A stretch of 64,000 nucleotides of DNA from Caldanaerovirga acetigignens (GCF_900142995.1 NZ_FRCR01000003.1:62001-126000); one strand, 5' to 3'. Shown: positions 36,759 through 46,190, numbered from the stretch's first letter. Translations and numbers: made by a program. The notes: a model not told the origin generated them from the sequence alone.

Positions 36759-36794
36759 AAATCCGCTTTTAGGCTTGAACCTAAAAGCGGATTT
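36759..36794. terminator. Bidirectional terminator between DUF6485 gene and rbr
   Basis: A perfect 15-bp stem AAATCCGCTTTTAGG / CCTAAAAGCGGATTT with a 6-base loop lies between convergent genes, A-rich on the left and T-containing on the right. Confidence 0.85.
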
Positions 36795-36798
36795 GTCA

Positions 36799-37329
36799 TT
36801 ATTCTTCGACAACCTTCTCGTAAAAACCTTTTGGATGGTCGCATGCCGGGCATTTCTCCGGCGGTTCTGTTCCCTCATGTATGTACCCGCAGTTTCGGCA
36901 GCGCCATTTGACCGGCTTTTCGCTCTTGAAAAGGGTACCCTCTTTCAGCTCAGAAAGCAGCTTGCGGTATCTTTCCTCGTGGACCTTCTCAACTTCTGCC
37001 ACTTTCTCAAAACGTTCGGCGATTTCATGAAAACCCTCTTCTCTCGCAATTTTTGCAAATTCCTTGTACATGCTGGTCCATTCGTAGTTCTCGCCTGCCG
37101 CAGCTTCTTGTAAATTTTTGGCAGTATCGCCGATGAGTCCTAGATATTTTGCCCACACTTTTGCGTGTTCTTTCTCATTTTCTGCCGTTTCCATAAAAAT
37201 AGCGGCAATTTTCTCGTAACCTTCTTTTTTTGCTATAGAGGCAAAATAAGTATATTTGTTCCTTGCCTGAGATTCGCCGGCAAAAGCTTCCCACAGATTT
37301 TTTTCAGTTCTTGTACCTTTTAATTCCAT
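36799..37329 (-). CDS. rbr: Rubrerythrin
   Basis: Rubrerythrin reduces hydrogen peroxide to water in anaerobes. The 176-residue protein has the di-iron four-helix domain ([38 protein letters not shown]) and a C-terminal rubredoxin domain ([10 protein letters not shown] and [11 protein letters not shown]). AAGGAGG precedes the ATG. Its promoter carries a PerR-type palindrome, so peroxide induction is expected. Confidence 0.95.
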   Translation of the reverse strand: MELKGTRTEKNLWEAFAGESQARNKYTYFASIAKKEGYEKIAAIFMETAENEKEHAKVWAKYLGLIGDTAKNLQEAAAGENYEWTSMYKEFAKIAREEGFHEIAERFEKVAEVEKVHEERYRKLLSELKEGTLFKSEKPVKWRCRNCGYIHEGTEPPEKCPACDHPKGFYEKVVEE

Positions 37330-37343
37330 GAAACATCCTCCTT

Positions 37344-37362
37344 AATAGTAATTATTACTATT
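37344..37362. promoter_or_regulatory. PerR/Fur-type operator of rbr
   Basis: The sequence AATAGTAATTATTACTATT is a perfect palindrome (9-1-9). Its core TAGTAATTATTACTA follows the 7-1-7 arrangement of Fur-family boxes and is close to the PerR consensus TTATAATTATTATAA. It sits right at the expected transcription start, between the -10 and the ribosome site. Confidence 0.75.
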
Positions 37363-37369
37363 TTCTATT

Positions 37370-37398
37370 ATTATACATTATTATTTTTCAAATTTCAA
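37370..37398 (-). promoter_or_regulatory. Promoter of rbr
   Basis: On the minus strand TTGAAA (37398-37393) and TATAAT (37375-37370) are spaced by 17 bases. Confidence 0.75.
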
Positions 37399-37415
37399 GA
37401 GCCAAAAATTTTTTC

Positions 37416-38360
37416 TTACCCTTCACTGCCATCCTGCTTCTGCGCAAAAAATTTAAATATTTCCATTGGCAGGGGGAATATTACCGTGGAATTCTTTTCC
37501 ACCGCAATTTCGCTCAAAGTTTGAAGCTGTCTTAGCTGCAGTGCTCCGGGGTTTTTTGAAATAATACTCGCTGCCTCCGAAAGCTTTTCTGCCGCCTGAA
37601 GTTCACCTTCTGCTCTTATTATCTTGGCTCTTCTTTCCCTTTCAGCTTCAGCCTGCTTTGCCATGGCCCTTTTCATCTCTTCCGGAAGCTCGATAGATTT
37701 AATTTCTGTCGCTGTTACTTTAACGCCCCACGGGTCTGTTGCCCTGTCCAATTCCTCCCTCAACATTTCATTTAATTCTTGGCGCTTTGCCAATATATCG
37801 TCCAAATCGTATTTTCCCAATATCGCTCTCAAAATGGTTTGAGCAAGGAGGCTGGTTGCATTGAAGTAATTTTGAACTTTCAAAACAGCAAGCTCCGGTT
37901 GTAACACATTAAAATAAACGACAGCGTCAATTAATACTGGGATATTGTCCTTGGTTATAATTTCCTGTCGAGGCACGTCTATGGTAGCAGTCCTCAAGTC
38001 GACCACCAGCAATCGGTCTATCCCAAAAGGCATTATTACGTTTATACCCGGCCCTACTACGTAAGCGAATTTGCCAAACCTCAAAAGAACCCCCCGCTGG
38101 TACTCGTTTACGATTTTAATCGTATTTGTCATCAACGAGATTAGCACCGCAAGTAAAACAAAAGACACAACGGGGTTTCCCATCATAAGCGAAGCAAGGA
38201 AGATTACAGCAGATATAGCCGAAGTAAAAGCGATAACGGACGTTCTCTTTGAGTTAACGGCAAAACCTATCCACAAAACTATGAGTAAGATCTCCACAAG
38301 TAGCATTACGAAGTTTACCGTCTTAAAAACACTCTCGAAAGGATAAAAAATAAAATTCAT
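37416..38360 (-). CDS. Slipin: SPFH/band 7 membrane protein
   Basis: The 314-residue protein has an N-terminal hydrophobic region with several helices (about 8-90), then the stomatin/slipin domain (VNEYQRGVLLRFGKF, GPGINVIMPFGIDRL, VDLRTATIDVPRQEIITKDN, YFNATSLLAQTILRAILGK) and a helical AEAERERRAKIIRAEGE stretch. SPFH proteins scaffold membrane microdomains and often sit next to NfeD proteases, which are absent here. The ATG at 38360 follows GGAGG. Confidence 0.87.
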   Translation of the reverse strand: MNFIFYPFESVFKTVNFVMLLVEILLIVLWIGFAVNSKRTSVIAFTSAISAVIFLASLMMGNPVVSFVLLAVLISLMTNTIKIVNEYQRGVLLRFGKFAYVVGPGINVIMPFGIDRLLVVDLRTATIDVPRQEIITKDNIPVLIDAVVYFNVLQPELAVLKVQNYFNATSLLAQTILRAILGKYDLDDILAKRQELNEMLREELDRATDPWGVKVTATEIKSIELPEEMKRAMAKQAEAERERRAKIIRAEGELQAAEKLSEAASIISKNPGALQLRQLQTLSEIAVEKNSTVIFPLPMEIFKFFAQKQDGSEG

Positions 38361-38492
38361 AAGAAAGCCTCCTTTTTTGTATAAAGTCACACAATATAAT
38401 TCTTCCTTTTATTTTAGCATTTTATTTCCACATTTATAACCAAAAAATATCAGCGGACTTAATTTCTTTTCATTGTTTTTACAATAAATTAA

Positions 38493-38522
38493 TTGAAATC
38501 ATAGCGACAATATTATTATAAT
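38493..38522 (+). promoter_or_regulatory. Promoter of the thioesterase gene
   Basis: TTGAAA (38493-38498) and TATAAT (38517-38522), spacing 18, upstream of the PaaI-like gene. Confidence 0.65.
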
Positions 38523-38556
38523 AGCTATATACTGACTCTAGTTAGGAGTGAAAATA

Positions 38557-38988
38557 ATGGCATCAATAGTAAATAACGGGGTAAGACAAGAGCTCTTCGA
38601 AGAAATAATTCGAGATTTTAATAATTCTTCCTTTTCACAGTTAATGGGCTTTAAATTGATCGAATTAGGAAATGGTATCTCAGCCATTGAATTCCGACCG
38701 AGTAAAGTGTTATTAAATATTATGGGTATACTACACGGGGGCGTATCAGCAGCACTTTGTGATACCGCGATGGGAATTTCAATAAAAACATTGGGCAAAA
38801 CTTCGGTCACTGTGGAAATGAAAATCAATTACTTAATTCCCGTAAATCTAGGAGAAAAAGTGAAGGCTTACGGAAAAGTAATTAAAGTCGGGGAAAATAT
38901 CTGTGTAGCAGAAAGTGAAATAATAAATGCAAACAACAAGATTGCCGCTAAAGCGGTTGGAACTTATTTTATTCTCAAAAGTAAATAA
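38557..38988 (+). CDS. PaaI-family hotdog thioesterase
   Basis: The 143-residue protein is a single hotdog fold with the PaaI signature around NIMGILHGGVSAALCDTAMG (the HGG with catalytic Asp) and the central strand TVEMKINYLIP. Such enzymes release free acids from acyl-CoA, often aryl or short-chain. The ATG at 38557 lies after GGAG. It stands alone, divergent from the slipin gene and convergent with the AOR cluster. Confidence 0.85.
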   Translation: MASIVNNGVRQELFEEIIRDFNNSSFSQLMGFKLIELGNGISAIEFRPSKVLLNIMGILHGGVSAALCDTAMGISIKTLGKTSVTVEMKINYLIPVNLGEKVKAYGKVIKVGENICVAESEIINANNKIAAKAVGTYFILKSK

Positions 38989-39008
38989 AACTTTTCATAC
39001 AAAAATAT

Positions 39009-39045
39009 GCCCACTGAGCGTAATAAATTTCTCAGTGGGCATTTT
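39009..39045. terminator. Terminator between thioesterase and AOR cluster
   Basis: GCCCACTGAG / CTCAGTGGGC with a 12-base loop is followed by ATTTT on the plus strand, and A-rich flank on the left gives T residues on the minus strand. Confidence 0.8.
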
Positions 39046-39079
39046 AAAATCAAATCATTTATTTATATTACTTAAATCA

Positions 39080-39361
39080 CTATCCTCCTGCTGCTATTGG
39101 GACCAAAAATATTTCGTCGCCATCTTTTAGTTTTGTATCTTTCCCCTCCAAAAAGGCAATATTTTTGCCATTTACCATTACGACCTGGGAAAGCTCCCTG
39201 TTCGATTTGAAAAGGAATTTTTCCATCGGTTCTCCGTATTCCGTTTTTAAGTATGTCAAAAAGTCATTTACTGTAGCGCCTTCCGGCAAGTAAATTATTT
39301 TTTCATGAGCACCTACGATCTTCGCGATTTCAGAACCTGTAATTACCTTTATCTTTATCAA
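39080..39361 (-). CDS. MoaD/ThiS-like ubiquitin-fold protein linked to AOR
   Basis: The roughly 93-residue beta-grasp protein ends in AAGG, the C-terminal di-glycine used for thiocarboxylate formation. It starts at a TTG directly after the AOR stop codon. MoaD-like genes commonly follow AOR genes, where they are thought to serve tungsto- or molybdopterin synthesis. It is longer than typical MoaD and differs from the TtuB-like protein at 31571. Confidence 0.82.
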   Translation of the reverse strand: MIKIKVITGSEIAKIVGAHEKIIYLPEGATVNDFLTYLKTEYGEPMEKFLFKSNRELSQVVMVNGKNIAFLEGKDTKLKDGDEIFLVPIAAGG

Positions 39362-41242
39362 TTAGAGACACCCCAACTTTTTCAGGTCCTCAGCAACGTA
39401 TTCCAGGCCCAATTCTCTGAGCTTTTCTTCAGTGGGAATTCCGTTTTTGTTCCAACCTCTTGCCTCATAATATTCATCAAGCATCATATCTAGATGCTCT
39501 GGCGGGATGTAGGAGCCCTTCGAGCCACCTTCCTTCAAGGGCTCTTTAAGTATCCTTTCAGGGAAAGTGTCGTCCTTTCTGCTTATGCCTTCTCTCACAT
39601 TAAATGCCCTTGCAATGTTATTTATCCTTTCGCCTACCTTCATGACATCTTCGGCGGTGAAATCATAGCCGCATACAGCGTTGAAGAGTTCTGCCATATG
39701 CTCTAATGGCCCGGGCATGTAGTGAGCGTCAAATACAAAGTTGCACATAACTGCTGCATCGCAGCAGGCAGCCTTTGCATCCTGGTTCCACTTGGTAATC
39801 CTTCCCTTGCCCTTCGGGTCCAGTCTATCTACAGGCTCAGGAACCGGCGAACCAAATACATCCTGCGAAGCATAACCCTTGTTGTGGTCCGCTCCGGTAT
39901 AAGTCGTCGCAAAGCTAAATCCATGGGTCTTTAAAGCTCTCGGGTCATATCCGGGCATTTCTATTCCCTTTATTATCATAGCGTATTTTTCGGCTCCTCT
40001 TCCGATTTTTTCTGCAGCCGCTTTCGAACCATCGGCAAGTACCGCACCGAAACCTTCCCTGTAAGCCATCTGGCGAATAAGCTCCAGCATCGCTTCTTCA
40101 TTTCCGAATTTCAATTCCAATCCGCCCGTGTCCTCTTTTGTAATAATTCCTCTTTCATATAGTTCCATAGCAAAACCTATAGTTACACCGGTCGAAATGC
40201 TGTCAAGCCCCAATTCGTTGCACAGCCTGTCTCCGTATATAATGGCGTCCACGTTGTCTATTCCGCACTGTGCTCCTAATGCGAATACGGTTTCATACTC
40301 CGGAGGCGATACTGTCCCTTTATACCGCCCTTCTTTGACCAGCCTTACCTGGGTACAAGCTACCGGACAACCGTAGCAAGGCTCTTTTCCTATCTTTTTC
40401 GCAGACAGTGTAGCTATTCCAAGGCCTGGGACGGGATTCCACTCACCGGTAGCGCTGAAGTTTTTAGCGGGGCAAGCACCCAATCCCCAAAGAATTTCTA
40501 TGACTGAGGATGTTCCGTGTTGACCCAGGGCCGGGTAAAGACCTGGTGCTTCCTTGAATGCTTTTAACATTTTTGCGTGAACTTCCTTAAAGGCATCTTC
40601 CGAGGCAATTGATACCTTCTTTGTACCTTTTACTGCTATGGCTTTCAGATTTTTAGAAGCCATTACAGTTCCGGTTCCACGCCGACCGAAAGCACGATTT
40701 CTATCATTCATTATCGAAGCAATCTTGGACATATTTTCCGCAGCCGGGCCTATTGATGCAACCCTTATGTTGTGGTCATTTAGCCAAGTCTTTATGAGAT
40801 GCTCGCAATCATGGGTGGTAGTGCCCCACAGTTTGTCTGCCGGCCTGAATTCCACCTGGTCATCTTTTATATATAGGTATACCGGCTCTTCTGATTTCCC
40901 TTCGATTATCAGCACATCATGTCCGGTATTTTTGAATTCCACCGGAAAATGCCCGCCAGAGAGCGACAAACACACTATCCCTGTCAAAGGAGACTTGGTC
41001 GCCAAAGCCAATCTGCTGGTAGAAGGTGTCCTGGTTCCGGTAAGAGGCCCGGTAGCAAAAATAAGCTTGTTTTCCGGGCTCAAAGGATCCGTTCCCGCAG
41101 GTACTTCATCGTAAAGATATTTAATTCCAACGCCTGCACCGCCTATAAAATCCTTTGCAACTTTTTCGGACAACGGTTCAACTTTGTAAGTTTTGTTCGT
41201 CAAATTTACCCTAAGAACCTTGCCCCAGTATCCGCCATACAT
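39362..41242 (-). CDS. Aldehyde:ferredoxin oxidoreductase family (tungsten enzyme)
   Basis: AOR enzymes oxidise aldehydes to acids with ferredoxin, or reduce acids in reverse. The 626-residue protein has the N-terminal GGYWGKVLRVNL, the pterin-binding NRAFGRRGTG region, cluster cysteines in CYGCPVACTQ (Cys289, Cys292, Cys296) and a later cysteine-rich segment around 500 (AACCDAAVMC). TGGAGGT precedes the ATG. It is the fifth gene of the sigma-54-driven operon. Substrate cannot be told from sequence; the context of CoA-transferase and alcohol dehydrogenase suggests a short-chain aldehyde. Confidence 0.92.
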   Translation of the reverse strand: MYGGYWGKVLRVNLTNKTYKVEPLSEKVAKDFIGGAGVGIKYLYDEVPAGTDPLSPENKLIFATGPLTGTRTPSTSRLALATKSPLTGIVCLSLSGGHFPVEFKNTGHDVLIIEGKSEEPVYLYIKDDQVEFRPADKLWGTTTHDCEHLIKTWLNDHNIRVASIGPAAENMSKIASIMNDRNRAFGRRGTGTVMASKNLKAIAVKGTKKVSIASEDAFKEVHAKMLKAFKEAPGLYPALGQHGTSSVIEILWGLGACPAKNFSATGEWNPVPGLGIATLSAKKIGKEPCYGCPVACTQVRLVKEGRYKGTVSPPEYETVFALGAQCGIDNVDAIIYGDRLCNELGLDSISTGVTIGFAMELYERGIITKEDTGGLELKFGNEEAMLELIRQMAYREGFGAVLADGSKAAAEKIGRGAEKYAMIIKGIEMPGYDPRALKTHGFSFATTYTGADHNKGYASQDVFGSPVPEPVDRLDPKGKGRITKWNQDAKAACCDAAVMCNFVFDAHYMPGPLEHMAELFNAVCGYDFTAEDVMKVGERINNIARAFNVREGISRKDDTFPERILKEPLKEGGSKGSYIPPEHLDMMLDEYYEARGWNKNGIPTEEKLRELGLEYVAEDLKKLGCL

Positions 41243-41300
41243 TTTTTATCTACCTCCATATTTTTAAAATTTTTTTCCTAGATAAATCAGTTATTTAACG

Positions 41301-42491
41301 TTAAGCATCAACTTTCAAAGATGCTTTCGTTTTTGCATTTTTAGAGACTCCCCAGAAGAAAGCTATCAATCCCATTATTGCAAAGTGGATAGCCCCAACT
41401 ATAAATGCGTTAGTATTAATGTTGCTTCCCAACATAGCAGCCAATGGGGTTATAAAATAGGGGCAAAGGAAAGAGCCTAGGTTCTGCCCGGCGGTAACCA
41501 GAGATATCGCCATTGGAACGGAAGCCGGGTTAACAGAAGAACTAGTGCCAACCATTATACTTGCAAATATAGTAGTAACTGCAAAACCATAAATTAGACT
41601 TCCAACGTAAACCATGAAAATGTTGCTTGCATAAGCTATAATTAGATACGATAAAACACCCATGAAAAATCCTATCGCAAGGCTGATATTCTTTGCCGCC
41701 TGCATCAGCTTTCCGAATACAAATCCCATTAAGAATCCTCCGATAGCGAAGATCATTGTAGCTTGACCTGCATCCGCTGCAGTGCCGACGTTCTTTTCGC
41801 TAATCAAAAATGCCAGGTAAGTAGCTAAAATCATTCCCGAAATAAAGTAAGCAAACATCGTGAATATCCAACCATAAGCTCCTGCTACGTTAACTTTTTC
41901 CGGCGCTTTTCCTTCCTGCCCTCCTGCAGCCCTCATCGGCTTAACATTAGGTAGCCAGGCTGCAACGCAGATAAGTGAAATCAATGCTATTAAGTGCACG
42001 AAAAATGTCATATTCCAACCCATCATGGCAAGGTATCCGCTTATCAACACCATTGCTGCGCAACCTAACATCTGGGCAGAAGTCAATTGCCCCATGACAT
42101 TTGCCCTTTCGTCACCTTCGAAATTGGCAGCCACCATTGCCGGGGATAAAGCCTGCGCTGCCGCTACTCCAAACCCGAAAATTGCTCTCATAACCAGTAT
42201 CGCTGAGAAAGAATTCATAAATGCAGGGACTATTCCTCCAACCAAGAAACAGAGTACTCCCACTAGAACTAAAGTTTTAATTGGCACGTACTCCTGAAGT
42301 TTACCAATTATTGGCGTTGCCACTATTATTACCAAGCAAGGTATTGTGATTAAAAGCTGTATGGAAGTCTGAGGTACATCGCTGAAGTGCTGCCCTATGA
42401 CTGCAAGCCCGCTTGCTATGGCCATTGCCCCCATCATCAAAATACCCACGCTGAAAATAGCAAGCTTTACCATGCCTTTAGATTGTTCCAT
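41301..42491 (-). CDS. MFS transporter of the AOR operon
   Basis: The 396-residue protein has 12 predicted helices in two halves, with GKLQEYVPIKTLVLVG as the loop 2-3 motif and FGFGVAAAQALSPAMVA. It is a general sugar/organic-acid-type facilitator and probably imports the substrate of the pathway. GGGGGG precedes the ATG. It lies between the iron alcohol dehydrogenase and AOR genes. Confidence 0.85.
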   Translation of the reverse strand: MEQSKGMVKLAIFSVGILMMGAMAIASGLAVIGQHFSDVPQTSIQLLITIPCLVIIVATPIIGKLQEYVPIKTLVLVGVLCFLVGGIVPAFMNSFSAILVMRAIFGFGVAAAQALSPAMVAANFEGDERANVMGQLTSAQMLGCAAMVLISGYLAMMGWNMTFFVHLIALISLICVAAWLPNVKPMRAAGGQEGKAPEKVNVAGAYGWIFTMFAYFISGMILATYLAFLISEKNVGTAADAGQATMIFAIGGFLMGFVFGKLMQAAKNISLAIGFFMGVLSYLIIAYASNIFMVYVGSLIYGFAVTTIFASIMVGTSSSVNPASVPMAISLVTAGQNLGSFLCPYFITPLAAMLGSNINTNAFIVGAIHFAIMGLIAFFWGVSKNAKTKASLKVDA

Positions 42492-42535
42492 AAACGATAC
42501 CCCCCATCAAATTTTTTAAAGACTTACGAGGGCTC

Positions 42536-42561
42536 TATTAGGAGGCAAAAGCCTCCTAATA
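42536..42561 (-). repeat. Intercistronic hairpin after the alcohol dehydrogenase gene
   Basis: TATTAGGAGGC / GCCTCCTAATA with a 4-base loop is a perfect 11-bp stem directly after the dehydrogenase stop. It has no T run, so it may stabilise or attenuate the operon mRNA instead of ending it. Confidence 0.5.
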
Positions 42562-43743
42562 TTAACTCCTAAATGCACCAAGATAAACTTTTTCGCATTC
42601 TTCTTCGGTGGTCTTTTTGGGATTATTCATCCCTGAATTGTCGCGAACGGCTTCCTTAACCATAGCAGGTACTTTATCCTTTGTTACATTTACATCATCC
42701 AAATATTTAGGAATTCCTAAGTCTGAAATCAACTGCTCCACAAGCTCTACTGACTTTTCTGCAGCTTTTTCTACAGAAAGGTCGCGAATATCTGCTCCCA
42801 TAAACATTGCGATATCAGCATATTTTTGATAGCAGGCATCCATGTTAAACCTCATCGTATGGGGCAGCATTATGGCATTCGCCAGGCCGTGGGGTATGCC
42901 GAATTGGGCACTCAGTTGGTGTGCCGTTTGGTGGCATAAACCCAGTCCGTTTACGTTGAAGGCAAACCCTGCCATCATCGAAGCTTCCAACATAGCAGCC
43001 CTAGCATTTATATCCTTGCCGTCCTTTACAGCTCTCCTGAGATTTTTAGAAATCATCCTAATTGCCTGAAGCGCCGCACCATTTGCAGCTTCAAAATCCA
43101 CCACTGAAACGTAAGATTCTATGGCGTGAGTAAGGGCATCTATCCCGGTATAAGCCGTTGCAGCAGGTGGCAATGACACCGTTAATTCAGGGTCTAGTAT
43201 GGACACATTGGGCACTATAAAGGGGCTCAAAACGCCATATTTCACGTGTCTTTTTGTATCGGTTATAACGCTAACCATTGTAACTTCAGTACCGGTGCCT
43301 GCAGTAGTTGGAATAGCAACGAGCGGAAGCACTTTTGGTCCTATCTTCGTTATGCCTCCAATTTCGATGCTGTAGTCTCCTACATATCCACCGTGGGTGT
43401 ATGTAACATTTGCAGCTTTCGCTGCGTCAATGGAACTTCCTCCTCCTATAGCAACAACAGCTTCGGGTTTTCCGTCTTTCATCATTTCAACCGCATTCAT
43501 CACCTGTTCTTCCGTCGGATTGGGGCTGATCCCGGAAAATACGGAAACCGAAAATCCATCCTTTTTAAGAAGTTCTACTAGTTCAGTAACCATCGGTAAA
43601 GTCTTCAAAGTCTCATCGGTAAAAACAATTACCCTCTCTTTCGCTCCCAATTCTTTGAGCTCGCTGCCAACTGTCTTTACGGCACCTACTCCCTTTACTA
43701 CTTTGTTGGGCCACAATCCAAAGCCTACGCTCATTATCGACAT
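42562..43743 (-). CDS. Iron-containing alcohol dehydrogenase
   Basis: The 393-residue protein belongs to the Fe-ADH family (butanol, propanediol, 4-hydroxybutyrate and methanol dehydrogenases). It has the NAD motif GGGSSIDAAKA, the TTAGTGTE segment, and metal ligands in DALTHAIESYVS and GLCHQTAHQLS plus IPHGLANAIMLPH. GCAGGAGGTC precedes the ATG at 43743; an upstream TTG frame (43785) has no such site. Within the operon it likely interconverts an alcohol or hydroxyacid with the aldehyde or semialdehyde used by AOR. Confidence 0.92.
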   Translation of the reverse strand: MSIMSVGFGLWPNKVVKGVGAVKTVGSELKELGAKERVIVFTDETLKTLPMVTELVELLKKDGFSVSVFSGISPNPTEEQVMNAVEMMKDGKPEAVVAIGGGSSIDAAKAANVTYTHGGYVGDYSIEIGGITKIGPKVLPLVAIPTTAGTGTEVTMVSVITDTKRHVKYGVLSPFIVPNVSILDPELTVSLPPAATAYTGIDALTHAIESYVSVVDFEAANGAALQAIRMISKNLRRAVKDGKDINARAAMLEASMMAGFAFNVNGLGLCHQTAHQLSAQFGIPHGLANAIMLPHTMRFNMDACYQKYADIAMFMGADIRDLSVEKAAEKSVELVEQLISDLGIPKYLDDVNVTKDKVPAMVKEAVRDNSGMNNPKKTTEEECEKVYLGAFRS

Positions 43744-43833
43744 AACAGATGACCTCCTGCTTTTTTTAATTTTCCTGAGGTTCAACTAAATCATAAATTA
43801 CTGACATTAACACCTCCTTTTGCCTATCAAATT

Positions 43834-44373
43834 TTAAGTAAGCGTTTCATTTAGTCTTTCAACGACAAACCTTGCTACATCTGCACAAAGCCTGGCGCAT
43901 CTTTCATGCATCTCAGGGGATAAGGGCTCGAAACCTGAAGCTTTACACCAATTGCCTACGGAATGAAGACACAGCTCCGAATTGCTGATACTCGTCACCA
44001 TTTCATTTTTTCCTTCTGGAACGAATTTGGGAAATTCGAAGTTTTTGTACCACACCATCAATTCATTCAGTAGTTTATCTTGCGTCTTCACATCCGTAAC
44101 AAGTCCTATAGCCAGGGCAGCACCTACTATGGCGCCGCAGATGGATGAGTGACCCGGAACACCTCCTTTAAATCCTTGAATGACTTCTGGCGGTATAAGA
44201 TTGAAAGGATGACCTACCTCCTCTGCTAAGTAACCGATAAGGCCCGCTGCAGTACCGTAACTACACGATTTTTTCGCCTTGCAATTTTCATAAGCCCTTT
44301 TTGCCGCCACATCAGGGTCGAGCTTCTTGTAAGTGTAAGGCCAGCTCACATTGTTTCCATTGCCATCAACCAT
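43834..44373 (-). CDS. C-GCAxxG-C-C family protein
   Basis: The 180-residue protein has cysteines in the pattern of the C_GCAxxG_C_C family: KSCSYGTA, SICGAIVGAALA, SELCLHSVGNWC and ERCARLCADV. The family probably binds a redox-active metal or cluster and is common in anaerobes, but no activity is established. The ATG at 44373 has AAAGGAGG nine bases upstream. It lies between CoA-transferase and alcohol dehydrogenase genes in the sigma-54 operon. Confidence 0.8.
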   Translation of the reverse strand: MVDGNGNNVSWPYTYKKLDPDVAAKRAYENCKAKKSCSYGTAAGLIGYLAEEVGHPFNLIPPEVIQGFKGGVPGHSSICGAIVGAALAIGLVTDVKTQDKLLNELMVWYKNFEFPKFVPEGKNEMVTSISNSELCLHSVGNWCKASGFEPLSPEMHERCARLCADVARFVVERLNETLT

Positions 44374-44407
44374 AAAATGCATCCTCCTTTTTTAACTAAA
44401 ATTAAAA

Positions 44408-45973
44408 TTATTTCACATTACTCTCCATTATCTTTTTGAGCATACCCCATTTTTCTCTAAATATGGCCTCATCCATCGTCTTAAGGTTTGGCGATATTCT
44501 TGGAGTAAACTCCATCATGGAGAGTATATCTTTTTCTAAATCAATCCCCGGAGCAATTTCGATCAATGTTAGACCTTCCGACTCCAGAGAAAATACGCAT
44601 CTTTCGGTAACGTAGAGAACCGGCAACTTGGTTGATCTTGCGTAATTGCCGCTGAAGGTCACCTGCTCGACTTCATTTACAAATTTTTTTTGCTCGCCTT
44701 CTTTTACGATTTTAATCCGACCACCTTCAACTGCAATTTCAGCACCGTTCATGAAGGTACCACAAAACACAATTTTCTTGGCATTTTGACTTATGTTTAT
44801 GAAACCTCCCGGGCCAATCACCCTTTTGCCGAACTTGCTAACATTGACGTTTCCGAACCTGTCTACCTGGGCAAGGCCCAGGAACGTTGCATCCAGTCCT
44901 CCACCATCGTAAAAGTCGAACATCGAAGCGTGGTCAATAGTCGCCTCACTGTTATAACAGCCTCCAAAATCCCCCCCGTAAGCTGGAATCCCGCCGAAAT
45001 TCCCGAGCTCCGTAGTCATGGTCACCTGGTCTATAACTCCCTCTTCCGCCGCAACGCTTGCCACTCCCGCAGGAATTCCTATCCCTAAGTTTATGACCGT
45101 ATTTGGAGCCAATTCCATAGCTGCACGGCGGGCAATAATTTTTCTCGCATCAAGCGGAAGCGACGGAATTTGCTCCAAAGGAGCTTTTATTTCCCCCGAC
45201 AAGGCGGGATTGTACAACGTTACTTCAGTCTGCATGTGATTTTCGGGTTTTGCTATCACGATGTAGTCAACAAGTACCCCGGGGACCCTGACATTTTTTG
45301 GATTGAACGTATGGGCTTTCGCTACCCCAAGTACCTGCGCAATCACTATTCCCCCACTGTTTTTGGCCGCCATTGCCAGGTACAGTGCTTCCAAGATGCC
45401 CATTTCCTTTTCCATCGTCAGGTTGCCGTGCTCATCTGCATAAGTTCCGCGGATTAAAGCTACGTTAATAGGGAATTTCTTATAAAAAAGCCATTCCTCC
45501 CCATCCAACTCGATCAAATGCACTATATCTTCTTTAGTTCTCGGGCTTATTTTCCCTCCCTGAAGCCTGGGGTCCACATAAGTTCCAAGCCCTACTTTTG
45601 TTATCACTCCAGGCTTTCTCGAAGCAATTGCCCTCCAAAGCTGGCAAATTACTCCTTGCGGAAGCAGATAACATTCTATCTTATTTTGCTCAACGAGGCT
45701 TGCCATTTCGTTGGAAGCCCCGGTATGGCCGCATATCAGCCTTTTTACCATCCCTTCGTGAGCAAAATGAGTAGCACCCTTGCTTTTGTGGTCACCGCAT
45801 GTACAACTGTGCACGAAAGTCAAATCTCTTGGATGTCCTGTTTTTAGAAATCTTTCTTCGACTGCGATGGCAACCTCCTCCGGCCAACCGGCAAGTCCCA
45901 TAACGCTGGCGCCGACAATGTCTCCATCTTTAATCAATTCAGCAGCCCGTTCGGCGGTTATAACTTTTGACAT
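44408..45973 (-). CDS. Acetate/3-ketoacid CoA-transferase, fused alpha-beta (YdiF type)
   Basis: This family I CoA-transferase moves CoA between acids through a glutamyl-CoA intermediate. The 521-residue protein fuses alpha (1-265) and beta (270-521) halves, with the catalytic Glu322 in TTELGNFGG and the oxyanion GxGIPAGVA segment. The ATG at 45973 follows GCGAGGTG. It is the first gene behind a sigma-54 promoter at 46042-46057, so it should activate the acid product or substrate of the operon to its CoA ester. Confidence 0.92.
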   Translation of the reverse strand: MSKVITAERAAELIKDGDIVGASVMGLAGWPEEVAIAVEERFLKTGHPRDLTFVHSCTCGDHKSKGATHFAHEGMVKRLICGHTGASNEMASLVEQNKIECYLLPQGVICQLWRAIASRKPGVITKVGLGTYVDPRLQGGKISPRTKEDIVHLIELDGEEWLFYKKFPINVALIRGTYADEHGNLTMEKEMGILEALYLAMAAKNSGGIVIAQVLGVAKAHTFNPKNVRVPGVLVDYIVIAKPENHMQTEVTLYNPALSGEIKAPLEQIPSLPLDARKIIARRAAMELAPNTVINLGIGIPAGVASVAAEEGVIDQVTMTTELGNFGGIPAYGGDFGGCYNSEATIDHASMFDFYDGGGLDATFLGLAQVDRFGNVNVSKFGKRVIGPGGFINISQNAKKIVFCGTFMNGAEIAVEGGRIKIVKEGEQKKFVNEVEQVTFSGNYARSTKLPVLYVTERCVFSLESEGLTLIEIAPGIDLEKDILSMMEFTPRISPNLKTMDEAIFREKWGMLKKIMESNVK

Positions 45974-46041
45974 TATCATCACCTCGCTGCATTATTTTAT
46001 CCTTCGTTATAATTCTTGTATTTTTCTGTTATATAAAATAT

Positions 46042-46057
46042 TGCAAATTATATGCCA
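46042..46057 (-). promoter_or_regulatory. Sigma-54 (-24/-12) promoter of the CoA-transferase/AOR operon
   Basis: On the minus strand TGGCATATAATTTGCA matches the consensus TGGCAC-N5-TTGCA with the GG and GC elements exactly 12 bases apart. It lies 69 bases before the CoA-transferase start and next to the gene for a sigma-54 activator. Confidence 0.85.
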
Positions 46058-46190
46058 CAATTGATGTTCTTACGAAGTCCCTATTTTATCATTTTGCATT
46101 AAAAACAATGAACCTGCAGCGGTACTTTGAGTAGAGAATTAATTTTTTATTTGTACTTTTTTGAGAACATTGTATTTTGAGGAGGAATCA

